This document shows, piece after piece, positions 23,753 to 32,624 of a DNA stretch of 64,000 bases. Location of the stretch: positions 34,478 through 98,477 of the forward strand of contig DIGE01000016.1 in NCBI GenBank assembly GCA_002419465.1, read 5' to 3'. The notes below the pieces were generated by a model that saw only the letters and a list, made by a program, of their open reading frames with translations, was not told where the DNA came from and did no database searches. The stretch comes from Geobacter sp. UBA5730. GTDB lineage: Bacteria; Desulfobacterota; Desulfuromonadia; Geobacterales; Pseudopelobacteraceae. Position 1 is the first letter of the stretch. The number at the start of each line of letters is the position of its first letter. A program made the translations under genes and the position numbers.

Positions 23753-25995
23753 AGCCCCCGTCCGATCCGGGCTGCCAGTTTCTCCCGCTGGCGAACCCTG
23801 GCCGCATCCAGCAGCATCCGTCCGGCCCAGCGGTAGACGTTGAAATCGCGCACCAGGGAACGCATGCTGCGCATCCGTTCCTGTTGTTCGTAGTCCGGCA
23901 TGGTAAGCGCCTGATAGAGGGCCTCGGCAGTCTGTTCCACATGGTACGGGTTGACGATCAGCGCCTCGTGCAGTTCATTGGCGGCTCCGGTGAACTGGCT
24001 CAACACCAGGGCGCCCCGTTCGTCATCCCGGGCCGCCACAAACTCCTTGGCCACCAGATTCATGCCGTCGTGCAGACTGGTCACCATGCAGACATCGGCT
24101 GCGCGGTAGTAGCGGTTGACCTGGTCCGGTTCGTGGTGTTCGGCCTTGAGGATGATAGCCGGGCGGCCGTCACGGTTGAAGCGCTGGTTGATCCGTTCGG
24201 TCAGGGCATGCACCCGTTGTTCGAAGTTCTGGTACTCTTCCAGGGCCGAGCGGCTGGGGGCGGCGATCTGGATGAAGGTGAACCGGCCCACCAGTTCGGG
24301 ATGCAGTTCCAGCATCCGCTCCACGGCAGTGAAACGCTCCAGAATCCCCTTGGTGTAATCCATCCGGTCCACCCCGAGCCCCAGCAGCTGCCCCTCCGGT
24401 AATCCCAGCTCAGCCAGAATCTCAGCCCGGCTCTGTTCCACCGGCGGCAGGGTATCCTGCCCGGCGGGCGGCCACTGGATCGAGATCGGATAATCCTCCA
24501 CCATGGTCAGTTGTCCGCCGTGGAAGATGGTGGATGATTCGTGCTCAATGCGGGTCTCCAGGTAACGATCCACCGTCTCCAGAAAGTTCTTGCAGTGGAA
24601 CGGGGTGTGGAAACCCAAAATGGTGCTGCCCAGCATCCCCTGCAACAGCTCTTCGCGCCAGGGGCAGATGCCGAACGATTCCGGGTTGGGCCAGGGGATA
24701 TGCCAGAAGGTGATGATGGTGGCCTTGGGCAGCCGCTGACGGATCAAGGCCGGCAGCAGAGCGAAGTGGTAATCCTGTACCAGTACCACCGGATCGTCGC
24801 TGCGTGCTTCCTTGACCACTGCATCGGCGAAGCGCTGGTTGATGATCTTGTACCATTCCCAGTCGCTGCTGCGGAAGATCGGCCGCACATGGGCATTGTG
24901 GCAGAGCGGCCACAGCCCCTCGTTGGCGAAGCCGTAGTAGTAGCCCTGCTCTTCCTCTTCTGTCAGCCAGATCCGGCGCAGGTTGTATTCCGGCTTGCTG
25001 GGCGGCACCCCGACATGGTCGTGACGGTCAACGGTTTCGCGATCGGCCGAGCCGCTGCCGTGGGCGATCCAGGTGCCGGAGCAGGCCCGCATCACCGGTT
25101 CAACCGCCGTCACCAGTCCGCTGGCCGGGCGGTGTACGATTACCTCTTGTCCTGACTTGAGATGGATATAGGGTTCACGGTTGGAGACCACCAGTACCTG
25201 ATCACCGGTTAACTGCTTATGCAAAAGGGTCCGCAGGGTGGCCGGGTTCCAGGTGGTGGTCATGTCGTCGGCATGGCGTCGCTCGGTCTCCAGGTTCCGT
25301 AGCAGGGTGCGCATCTCCCCCACCAACGGCTGCAGATCGGCACCGGCCGGCTGACTGAAGGGCCGCAGGATCCCCTCACCACGCATCATGGCCCGCACCC
25401 CCTCCACCCAGCCACGCCAGCTCAAGTGGGCCACAAACACGGTGATCAGCGAGATCACCACCCCCAGCACGGCAAACAGCAGCAACAGGTATTTGCGGGT
25501 GTCAGCGCTGCGGCGCTGGATGTAGCTCATGTCATGCACCAGCACCAGGGTGCCGATCTCAGTGCCGTCCTGCTCCAGCGGCGCATTGAAGACATGTACC
25601 GGTCCCTGGGGCAGTTGCAGGAGGTGCAGCATCTCCTGGCTGTCGGGCAGATCAGAGCTGCAGCTGATGGAGGGGGGGAAGGCGGTTGTGCGGTAGAGCA
25701 GCCTGCGCTCGCTGTTACAGACCCCCACCGCCAGCAGACGTTCGTCCTGGGTGGCCCGTTGCAGCAGGGCATTGACCCGTCCACGCTCACCCTTCTGAAT
25801 CAGTTCCGTCAGCGGGTCCTGCAGGGTACTGCTGATCAGCCGGGAGCGCATGTTCAGATCCCGTGCAAACCAGCGCAGGGTCAGGTCGTCAAACAGCGGC
25901 ACCACGGCATAGGCCACAAGTGCTAATGCGATGGATAGCGGTATCACAAAGCGCAGCGACAAGTGCAGGGATCGTAGGGAAAAAGTTGTATTCAT
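23749..25995 (-). CDS. otsA: Trehalose-6-phosphate synthase with N-terminal membrane sensor module
   Basis: This 748-aa protein joins a two-helix sensor to a GT20 synthase. TM1 covers 16-36, a periplasmic region follows at 37-167, TM2 covers 169-190 and a HAMP-like linker runs to about 245. The catalytic domain runs from VLVVSNREPY (267) to about 735, with QDYHFALLPALI near 409 and DGMNLVAKEFVA near 640, making trehalose-6-phosphate from UDP- or ADP-glucose and glucose-6-phosphate. Ordinary OtsA is about 470 aa without the sensor part. The periplasmic domain was not assigned to a family; it may sense osmotic or envelope stress. OtsB overlaps its end by four bases. Confidence 0.93.
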   Translation of the reverse strand: MNTTFSLRSLHLSLRFVIPLSIALALVAYAVVPLFDDLTLRWFARDLNMRSRLISSTLQDPLTELIQKGERGRVNALLQRATQDERLLAVGVCNSERRLLYRTTAFPPSISCSSDLPDSQEMLHLLQLPQGPVHVFNAPLEQDGTEIGTLVLVHDMSYIQRRSADTRKYLLLLFAVLGVVISLITVFVAHLSWRGWVEGVRAMMRGEGILRPFSQPAGADLQPLVGEMRTLLRNLETERRHADDMTTTWNPATLRTLLHKQLTGDQVLVVSNREPYIHLKSGQEVIVHRPASGLVTAVEPVMRACSGTWIAHGSGSADRETVDRHDHVGVPPSKPEYNLRRIWLTEEEEQGYYYGFANEGLWPLCHNAHVRPIFRSSDWEWYKIINQRFADAVVKEARSDDPVVLVQDYHFALLPALIRQRLPKATIITFWHIPWPNPESFGICPWREELLQGMLGSTILGFHTPFHCKNFLETVDRYLETRIEHESSTIFHGGQLTMVEDYPISIQWPPAGQDTLPPVEQSRAEILAELGLPEGQLLGLGVDRMDYTKGILERFTAVERMLELHPELVGRFTFIQIAAPSRSALEEYQNFEQRVHALTERINQRFNRDGRPAIILKAEHHEPDQVNRYYRAADVCMVTSLHDGMNLVAKEFVAARDDERGALVLSQFTGAANELHEALIVNPYHVEQTAEALYQALTMPDYEQQERMRSMRSLVRDFNVYRWAGRMLLDAARVRQREKLAARIGRGL

Positions 25996-26059
25996 GGTTG
26001 CTAACGTGCTCCTTTCGGAAGATCTGCTTCCAGCTGGCCCTACAGCCAGGCGCTGTTTG

Positions 26060-27628
26060 TCAGCGTCTCACGATCCGCAGCGTGGCTTTCGGCTGTCTCG
26101 CGGTGTTGCGCTTGTACTGGGTGCTGATGGAGGATTCCGGCACCCCCAGCGAGGTTGTCAGGTGACGCCGGACCACGGTTGCCAGCAGACGGTCATTGCG
26201 TCCGCTGGCCTCCAGGTGCAGGCGGTAGCCCGACACACCACCCGGCAACTGCGCAATCAGGCTCAAGGCCTGCTGGCTTTCCCGTGCCAGGCTGCCATCG
26301 TCGTCCAGCAGCAGCGTCGGCAGCAGGGGCGCAGTCCTGAACGAGGCAATCAGCGGCAGCTGCAGGGCCTTTTCCAGCTGACGGGTCAACTGCAGCAGCT
26401 CGTCTTCGTTGACCGGCCAATCACGGCGTACCACTGCCGAAAGCCCCAGCGGCTGTGCCTGGGTGGCGAAGCTGAGCCGCACGTTTCTGACCGGAAACGG
26501 GGCCAGCAGGGTGGTCAGTTCCCGCTCGGCTTGGTTCACCAGCCGCGCAACCTTGGCCTGTACCTCGGTGGGTGATTCTTCACGGGGTTGACTGGTTTCA
26601 ACCTGTTCAGGCAGCCGTTCCGAGGCCACCAGCACCTGTTCCAGGTAGAGGTTGACCGGTGCTTTGAAGTCTGCCTGCAGATCCTGTTCGATTTTTTTCC
26701 CGACTGCTTGCGGAATCACCCTGACGGTATTGACCGTTGCCCTGATCTGTAGTTCGTTCTTGCGGGATTGGTAGGTGTAGCCGGTCATGCGTGAGGCGTG
26801 CTGCTGATTGAGGTGTTTCTTCAGCACCCGTTCGATCCGTTTTTTGGCGTTTACCTTGCGGATATCAACCACCAGCGTGTAGACCAGCGGGATCGAGATC
26901 AGTGTCAGCAGCCCGCCGATCACCAGCAGCCGGGTGCGTTGGGAATACTGGATGGTCTTCACATGGCTGGTGCGGAAACCCATGATGAAGAAGACCAGAT
27001 CCGAGGTCAGCACGATGGCCACGAAGTTGGTGAAAAACAGCAGGAAGCCGCCCATGCCCAGCATCAGCTGGCCGGTGCCCAGGCCGTAGCCCGCCACACT
27101 CAGGGGGGGGATGACTGCCGTGGCCACCGCTACGCCGGTGGCGGTGATCAGGTAGTTGCGTTTGGTGCAGAGGGCTACGGCTCCCACAATGCCGGATAGT
27201 ACCGCAATAAACAGATCATAGATGTTGGGCCGCACCCGGCCCAGAATCTCGCTGGTGGGCTCCTTGAGCGGTGAAAGCAGCGTCATCAGGGCGGTCACCA
27301 GCACGGTCAGGACCACGCTGACGGCGATGGTGCGAAAGGCGCGCCGGGCCAAGGGCAGATCGCCGATGGTCAGTGCCAGACCGGATGAGATGATCGGTCC
27401 CATCAGGGGCGAGATCAGCATGGCGCCGATCACCACCGCCACGCTATTGGTCAGAAGGCCCAGCAGGGCGATCAGGCCTGACATCAGCAGCATCAGGTAG
27501 TAGACCCAGGAACGTTCGACCCCTGAGGCCACCTCTTTGATGATAGCCTGATGGCTGACCATCTCGGTCTTGAGCGCCAGGTAGTCCTTCAACTTTTTGG
27601 TGTAGTAGCGGATTTGCGCACTGGTCAT
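26060..27628 (-). CDS. DUF389 membrane protein
   Basis: This 522-aa protein has about six hydrophobic helices at residues 45-250, including LMLLMSGLIALLGLLTN and SVAVVIGAMLISPLMGPI, the DUF389 signature. A charged C-terminal half (about 270-522) is probably soluble and carries two repeat-like alpha/beta segments. No function is established. It sits between the trehalose-synthase fusion and otsA on the same strand, in the osmotic-stress operon. Confidence 0.88.
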   Translation of the reverse strand: MTSAQIRYYTKKLKDYLALKTEMVSHQAIIKEVASGVERSWVYYLMLLMSGLIALLGLLTNSVAVVIGAMLISPLMGPIISSGLALTIGDLPLARRAFRTIAVSVVLTVLVTALMTLLSPLKEPTSEILGRVRPNIYDLFIAVLSGIVGAVALCTKRNYLITATGVAVATAVIPPLSVAGYGLGTGQLMLGMGGFLLFFTNFVAIVLTSDLVFFIMGFRTSHVKTIQYSQRTRLLVIGGLLTLISIPLVYTLVVDIRKVNAKKRIERVLKKHLNQQHASRMTGYTYQSRKNELQIRATVNTVRVIPQAVGKKIEQDLQADFKAPVNLYLEQVLVASERLPEQVETSQPREESPTEVQAKVARLVNQAERELTTLLAPFPVRNVRLSFATQAQPLGLSAVVRRDWPVNEDELLQLTRQLEKALQLPLIASFRTAPLLPTLLLDDDGSLARESQQALSLIAQLPGGVSGYRLHLEASGRNDRLLATVVRRHLTTSLGVPESSISTQYKRNTARQPKATLRIVRR

Positions 27629-27792
27629 AGTGAGGTAGCTCCGGTCGTTGGTGCAGACGTTTCGCGCCGCTATGGTTTTTGTGATGCACAGGGCGCCATC
27701 TGTCGTGCAAGATCAGATGCCGTAATCAGGAATAATTGCATGATGGTACCCTTTCAGGAAAACGTTTTCGTTCGGTGTACATACTCCGCCCC

Positions 27793-30700
27793 CTAGTCTT
27801 TCAGGAGCATCTCGATGCCGCGCAGCGAGAGCTCGATGCCTTCCGGGTTATTATACAAGTCATGCCCCAGTTCGTGAACTACTCGCTGGATCAGGTAGCA
27901 GCGCAGCATGATCGCAAGGTGTGCCTTGTTTTCAGGCAGCAGCGGCGAGTTTTTCATGGTGTGCAGGTATGCCTTTAAATAGGTTCCGCTGACGTAGACA
28001 TACCAGGCATCAAGCCATGGCTCAAGCAATGCACGGTCTTCCAGATGGCTGGCATCGTGGTGGGTCAGGATGGTCGTGGCGGCGTAATGGAATGAGTGAA
28101 TCATGCCGGCTACGTCTCGCAGAGGAGAACGTTTCAGGCGCCGTTCATTGAGAGAATGCGATGGTTCGCCTTCGAAATCGATGAACACGAAGTCTTTGCC
28201 GGTGAACAGCGCCTGGCCCAGGTGCAGGTCGCCGTGGATTCTGCACTTCATGGCGGAAATCCGCCGGCCGGTGATCTTCTGGAGGATGGTGATCAGCTCT
28301 TTTTCTGCAGCCAGTACCCGGGTGGCCCGTTCCTGAACGTGCTCAGGCAGGGTTGCCAGCTCTGAGGCCAACTTCTGAAAGTTCTTGCGCACCAGTCCGC
28401 GCATCGACTGAAAAAGTGAGCGCTGATACAGGGTGGAAAACTCTTCACGGGTCCACGGGCTGTTAACCGTTCCGGACGCCAATGTCCGATGCATCTCAGC
28501 GGTACGGCGGCCCAGCAGCAGAGCCATCTCAAGGTGCAGACCACGGACAAGGTCCCGGAACTGATCAGGGATTCCGCTTTCGGTCACCTCCAGCAGGGTC
28601 GGAAGCTGAGCCGGCAGCTTTGGCAGGTCATGCCGGTGCGACAGCAGGTGTTCAACAAACTGGGACAGGCTGGTCAGGGTGTTGCGCCAGGCGTCGCCGT
28701 GGCATTCAATATAGGTCTGCAGAACACCAAGATCATAGGTTTTGCCATTAGCGGCATGGTACTCAATTTTGCCGGCATAGTCCGGCACATGCTGGAAGCG
28801 GTTTTTGCCGGCCAGAAACTTGAGGATTTCCGGTTCAGGATTGATCCCTTCATCAAGCTTGCGGTACATCTTGAACAGCAGGTGAGCACCGTACAGGATA
28901 CTGGTGTTGTTTTGCTGTACCGCCGCTACCCGGCTGGGGAACAGTTCTGTTCTGGGCGGAGAGGTTTTGGTTATTCCGCTGCCCTGCAATCCGTGCAGGT
29001 GTGAACCGCCAGCTCCCTGTAGCTTCGAGCGGTCGCTGATCAAGCCGAACAGGATTGCTCTGAACTCCTCGAAATAAATTGCGTCGCACAGTACGCCCTC
29101 CACTTCGCCGAGGGTGAGCGTGGTGATGATCGAAAGCGGGTGCCGGTCGGTCACGGTCTGAATCTGATCATTGGAGAGCCAGTTCACCGGAATCAGATAG
29201 GTCTCTGCATCGCCCTCCGTGTAGTCCACCTGAAACAATGTCAGCAAAAACAGGTGCTCGTCCTGACGGATCTGAAAGCTGTCGAGTACCTTGATCCTTC
29301 TGGTTGTCCGGCCTTTACCGAAAAACCAAAAGACCCGCTGCAGGTAGTGAGGCATGACTTCGCCACACAGGCGCTCTCCGCTTTTCCCCTTCACCACATC
29401 CCACCAGGGCTGGCCCTCGCGCAACTTGAGTTTCAGGCATTCGTTGCTACTGGTCTCGGAGTATGCTTCGGTGCTGCGCAGGGCAAACCAGAAATAGTCG
29501 TACTGGCCGAGGGTGAAGTGGTAACGGGCCTCCTGAATCATCGGGAACCGGTTGCGACTGAAAACCTCTTCAGGAATCAGGCCGGCATACCGTGAAAGAT
29601 CAACGGATGCTGTCTGGGCGAAGCGTGAAAGGTTGATCACCACCAGCAGGTTTTCCTCGGCGTGGCTGCGTATAAAGGTCAGGACCTTTGGGTTGTCAGA
29701 TGGTACCATCTCCAGAGAGCCGCAGCCGAAGGCCTTGAAACGCTTGCGCATGGCGATGGTACGTCTCATCCACCAGAGCAGGGAGGAAGGATTGCGTTCC
29801 TGATTTTCCACGTTGACTGATTCATAGTGGTAATCCGCTTCGATGATCACCGGCAGGAACAGCTTGTGGGCGCTGGCCTGGGAGAAACCGGCGTTGCGGT
29901 CCGGGTTCCACTGCATCGGGGTCCGCACGCCGTTGCGATCCCCTAAAAAGTAGTTGTCTCCCATGCCGATTTCGTCGCCGTAATAGATAATCGGCGTTCC
30001 GGGCATGGAAAACAGTAGCATATTCATCAACTCAATCTTGCGTCGATTGTTGCCCATCAGCGGTGCCAGGCGTCGTCGTATGCCGAGGTTGATCCGTGCC
30101 CGCGGGTCGGAGGCGTAGACCCGGTACATGTAGTCCCGCTCCTCGTCGGTGACCATCTCCAGGGTCAGTTCATCGTGGTTGCGCAGGAAGATAGCCCACT
30201 GACACCCCTCAGGGATGGACGGGGTCTGGTCCAGGATATCGACGATCGGAAAACGATCCTCCATCTCAATCGCCATGAACATGCGGGGCATCAGCGGAAA
30301 GTGAAAGGCCATGTTGCTCTCGTCGCCGTCGCCGAAGTAGGCGGCGGCATCTTCAGGCCACTGATTGGCCTCGGAGAGCAGTATCCGGTTTTTGTAGGAA
30401 CTATCCAGGTGTGCCCGTAGTTTTTTGAGAAACTCGTGGGTTTCCGGAAGGTTTTCGCAGTTGGTGCCCTCCCGTTCAAACAGGTAGGGAACGGCGTCCA
30501 GCCGGACGCCGTCGACCCCCATCCGCATCCAGAAGTCAATCACCTTCAGCATCTCCTGCTGCACCTTGGGATTGTCAAAGTTGAGATCCGGCTGGTGGCT
30601 GTAGAAGCGATGCCAGTAGTAGGCTTTGGCAACCAGGTCCCAGGTCCAGTTTGATACTTCAAAGTCCTGAAAAATGATACGCGTTTCACGGTATTTCTCG

Positions 30701-31125
30701 GGGCTGTCACTCCAGACGTAGTAGTCCCGGTGTGATGAACCAGGTTTAGCCAGGCGGGCACGCTGGAACCAGGGATGCTGGTCCGAGGTGTGGTTCAGTA
30801 CCAGCTCGGTGATGACTCGTAGCCCCCGGTTGTGGGCCTCCCGCAGAAACTGCCTGAACTCGCGCAGGCTGTTGTAGCTGGGATTGACGTTGTAGTAGTC
30901 GGCGATGTCATAACCGTCATCCCGCAGCGGAGACGGGTAGAACGGCAGTATCCAGAGCGCCGTGATGCCAAGTTGCTGCAGATAGTCCAGTTTACCCATC
31001 AAGCCCCTGAAGTCGCCAATGCCGTCGGCGTCGGAATCGGCAAAGGCTTTGATATGGGCCTGATAAATGATGGCATCCCGGTACCAGAACGGGTTGTCTT
31101 CGAGCAGTGAATCTTTACGGCACAT
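27793..31125 (-). CDS. treS: Trehalose synthase fused to maltokinase (TreS-Mak)
   Basis: This 1110-aa fusion has two parts. TreS (GH13, about residues 1-560) interconverts maltose and trehalose: nucleophile Asp in GVDGVRLDAVPYL near 205, acid Glu in LLSEANQW near 248 and the FLRNHDE motif. The maltokinase part (about 610-1100) has HGDLHLGQ near 955 and FIDFEGEP near 972, the catalytic Asp and DFE metal motif, and would make maltose-1-phosphate for the GlgE route. The start at 31125 lies two bases after the malQ stop and follows GAGGAG; a farther upstream codon lies inside malQ. It links trehalose to glycogen-like glucan. Confidence 0.95.
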   Translation of the reverse strand: MCRKDSLLEDNPFWYRDAIIYQAHIKAFADSDADGIGDFRGLMGKLDYLQQLGITALWILPFYPSPLRDDGYDIADYYNVNPSYNSLREFRQFLREAHNRGLRVITELVLNHTSDQHPWFQRARLAKPGSSHRDYYVWSDSPEKYRETRIIFQDFEVSNWTWDLVAKAYYWHRFYSHQPDLNFDNPKVQQEMLKVIDFWMRMGVDGVRLDAVPYLFEREGTNCENLPETHEFLKKLRAHLDSSYKNRILLSEANQWPEDAAAYFGDGDESNMAFHFPLMPRMFMAIEMEDRFPIVDILDQTPSIPEGCQWAIFLRNHDELTLEMVTDEERDYMYRVYASDPRARINLGIRRRLAPLMGNNRRKIELMNMLLFSMPGTPIIYYGDEIGMGDNYFLGDRNGVRTPMQWNPDRNAGFSQASAHKLFLPVIIEADYHYESVNVENQERNPSSLLWWMRRTIAMRKRFKAFGCGSLEMVPSDNPKVLTFIRSHAEENLLVVINLSRFAQTASVDLSRYAGLIPEEVFSRNRFPMIQEARYHFTLGQYDYFWFALRSTEAYSETSSNECLKLKLREGQPWWDVVKGKSGERLCGEVMPHYLQRVFWFFGKGRTTRRIKVLDSFQIRQDEHLFLLTLFQVDYTEGDAETYLIPVNWLSNDQIQTVTDRHPLSIITTLTLGEVEGVLCDAIYFEEFRAILFGLISDRSKLQGAGGSHLHGLQGSGITKTSPPRTELFPSRVAAVQQNNTSILYGAHLLFKMYRKLDEGINPEPEILKFLAGKNRFQHVPDYAGKIEYHAANGKTYDLGVLQTYIECHGDAWRNTLTSLSQFVEHLLSHRHDLPKLPAQLPTLLEVTESGIPDQFRDLVRGLHLEMALLLGRRTAEMHRTLASGTVNSPWTREEFSTLYQRSLFQSMRGLVRKNFQKLASELATLPEHVQERATRVLAAEKELITILQKITGRRISAMKCRIHGDLHLGQALFTGKDFVFIDFEGEPSHSLNERRLKRSPLRDVAGMIHSFHYAATTILTHHDASHLEDRALLEPWLDAWYVYVSGTYLKAYLHTMKNSPLLPENKAHLAIMLRCYLIQRVVHELGHDLYNNPEGIELSLRGIEMLLKD

Positions 31126-31127
31126 GG

Positions 31128-32624
31128 TTATGGTGCTCCTCGTTGGATTCTGCCGTAGCGTCCCAGCTGTTGCCGTAGTGTCTCGACCAGGTCCGGCGGG
31201 ATCATTTCCCAGGTAAAACGCCACTCCCAGTTGCCCGAGGGGGTGCCGGGGATGTTCATGCGTGCCTCGCTGTCCAGGCGCAGCAAATCCTGCAGCGGGA
31301 TGATCGCCATGTCGGCCACCGACATCAGGGCAGCTCGTAGCAGGTCGCCGACACCATCCTCGCCGGAGGTGCCCAGGTAAGCGTGCATCTCCTCGCGTTC
31401 AGCCCCACTTCGGGAAGTATACCACCCTTTTGTGGTGTCATTGTCATGGGTGCCGGTATACACCACCCCGCGTTTTTCGTGGTTGTGGGGCAGGTCCTGG
31501 TCATCGATGGCGGCATCAAAGGCAAACTGCAGGATCTTCATGCCCGGAAACCGGTAGCGGTCACGCAAAGCCAGTACGGCTGGGGTGATCACCCCCAGGT
31601 CCTCGGCAATGATCGGCAGCTCACCCAGGGCGGCCTGCAGGGCATCGAACAACCGCTCGCCAGGGCCGGTCACCCAGGCACCGTCCACCGCCGTGGTGGC
31701 GTTGGCCGGGATGTGCCAGGCCGCCTCGAAGCCACGGAAGTGATCCACCCGCACCAGGTCAAACAGCTCAAGCAACACCCTGCAGCGCTCGATCCACCAC
31801 TGATAGCCCTGTTGTTTCAGCAGCTCCCAGCGGTAGAGCGGATTGCCCCACAGCTGGCCGGTGGCGCAGAAGTAGTCGGGTGGCACCCCGGCCACGACGG
31901 TCGGATTACCGTCGGTATCCAGCAGAAACAGTTCCCGGCGACTCCAGACGTCGGCAGAGTCGTAGGCCACAAAGATCGGGATATCGCCGATAATGGCGAT
32001 GCCACGCTGGTTGGCGTACTGTCGCAGGGCATGCCACTGCCTGAAGGCCTGCCACTGCAGGTAGCGCTGCTGGTCGATCTCCGCTGCCAGTTCACGGGTG
32101 CAACGCGCTCGTGTGGCCGGCGTCGGTTTGGCCAGTTCGGCCGGCCAGCAGTTCCAGGGGGCGCCCTGCTGGTGCTGCTTGATGGCCATGAACAGGGTAT
32201 AGTCTTCAAGCCAGGCGCTAGAGTGACAGAATTGCTCAAATTCGTCCCGTCGCTGAGAGGCGGGTTGGGAGAAAAACGTCGTGGCGGCCTGATGCAGAAG
32301 ACGCAGTTTGTCGGGGATGACCTGTCCGAAATCGACCCGCTGGCAGGGGTAGCCACGTGTGTTCCCGATGGCCGGCAGATCCCCTTCGGCCACCAGCTGT
32401 TCCAAGTCGATCAAGAGCGGATTACAGGCAAAGGCGCTTAAGGATGAGTAGGGGGAGTTGCCGTAGCCCGGTGGCGACAGCGGTAGCACCTGCCAAAAAC
32501 TCATCCCGGTGGCCTGCAGCAAATCCACGAAACGCCGCGCATCGTCCCCCAGGCTACCGATACCGCCGGGGCCGGGCAGGGAGGTGGGGTGCAGCAGTAT
32601 GCCGCAGCCGCGCTTGTTCAGCAT
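31128..32624 (-). CDS. malQ: 4-alpha-glucanotransferase (amylomaltase)
   Basis: This 498-aa GH77 enzyme transfers maltodextrin segments and releases glucose. The start RGCGILLHPTSLPGPGGIGSLG is typical. The catalytic segment LVRVDHFRGFEAAWHIPA near 290-307 holds the nucleophile Asp, and AEDLGVITPAVLALRD near 340 holds the acid Glu. It overlaps the treY stop by seven bases and is followed two bases later by treS. It would supply substrates for TreYZ and recycle short maltodextrins. Confidence 0.95.
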   Translation of the reverse strand: MLNKRGCGILLHPTSLPGPGGIGSLGDDARRFVDLLQATGMSFWQVLPLSPPGYGNSPYSSLSAFACNPLLIDLEQLVAEGDLPAIGNTRGYPCQRVDFGQVIPDKLRLLHQAATTFFSQPASQRRDEFEQFCHSSAWLEDYTLFMAIKQHQQGAPWNCWPAELAKPTPATRARCTRELAAEIDQQRYLQWQAFRQWHALRQYANQRGIAIIGDIPIFVAYDSADVWSRRELFLLDTDGNPTVVAGVPPDYFCATGQLWGNPLYRWELLKQQGYQWWIERCRVLLELFDLVRVDHFRGFEAAWHIPANATTAVDGAWVTGPGERLFDALQAALGELPIIAEDLGVITPAVLALRDRYRFPGMKILQFAFDAAIDDQDLPHNHEKRGVVYTGTHDNDTTKGWYTSRSGAEREEMHAYLGTSGEDGVGDLLRAALMSVADMAIIPLQDLLRLDSEARMNIPGTPSGNWEWRFTWEMIPPDLVETLRQQLGRYGRIQRGAP

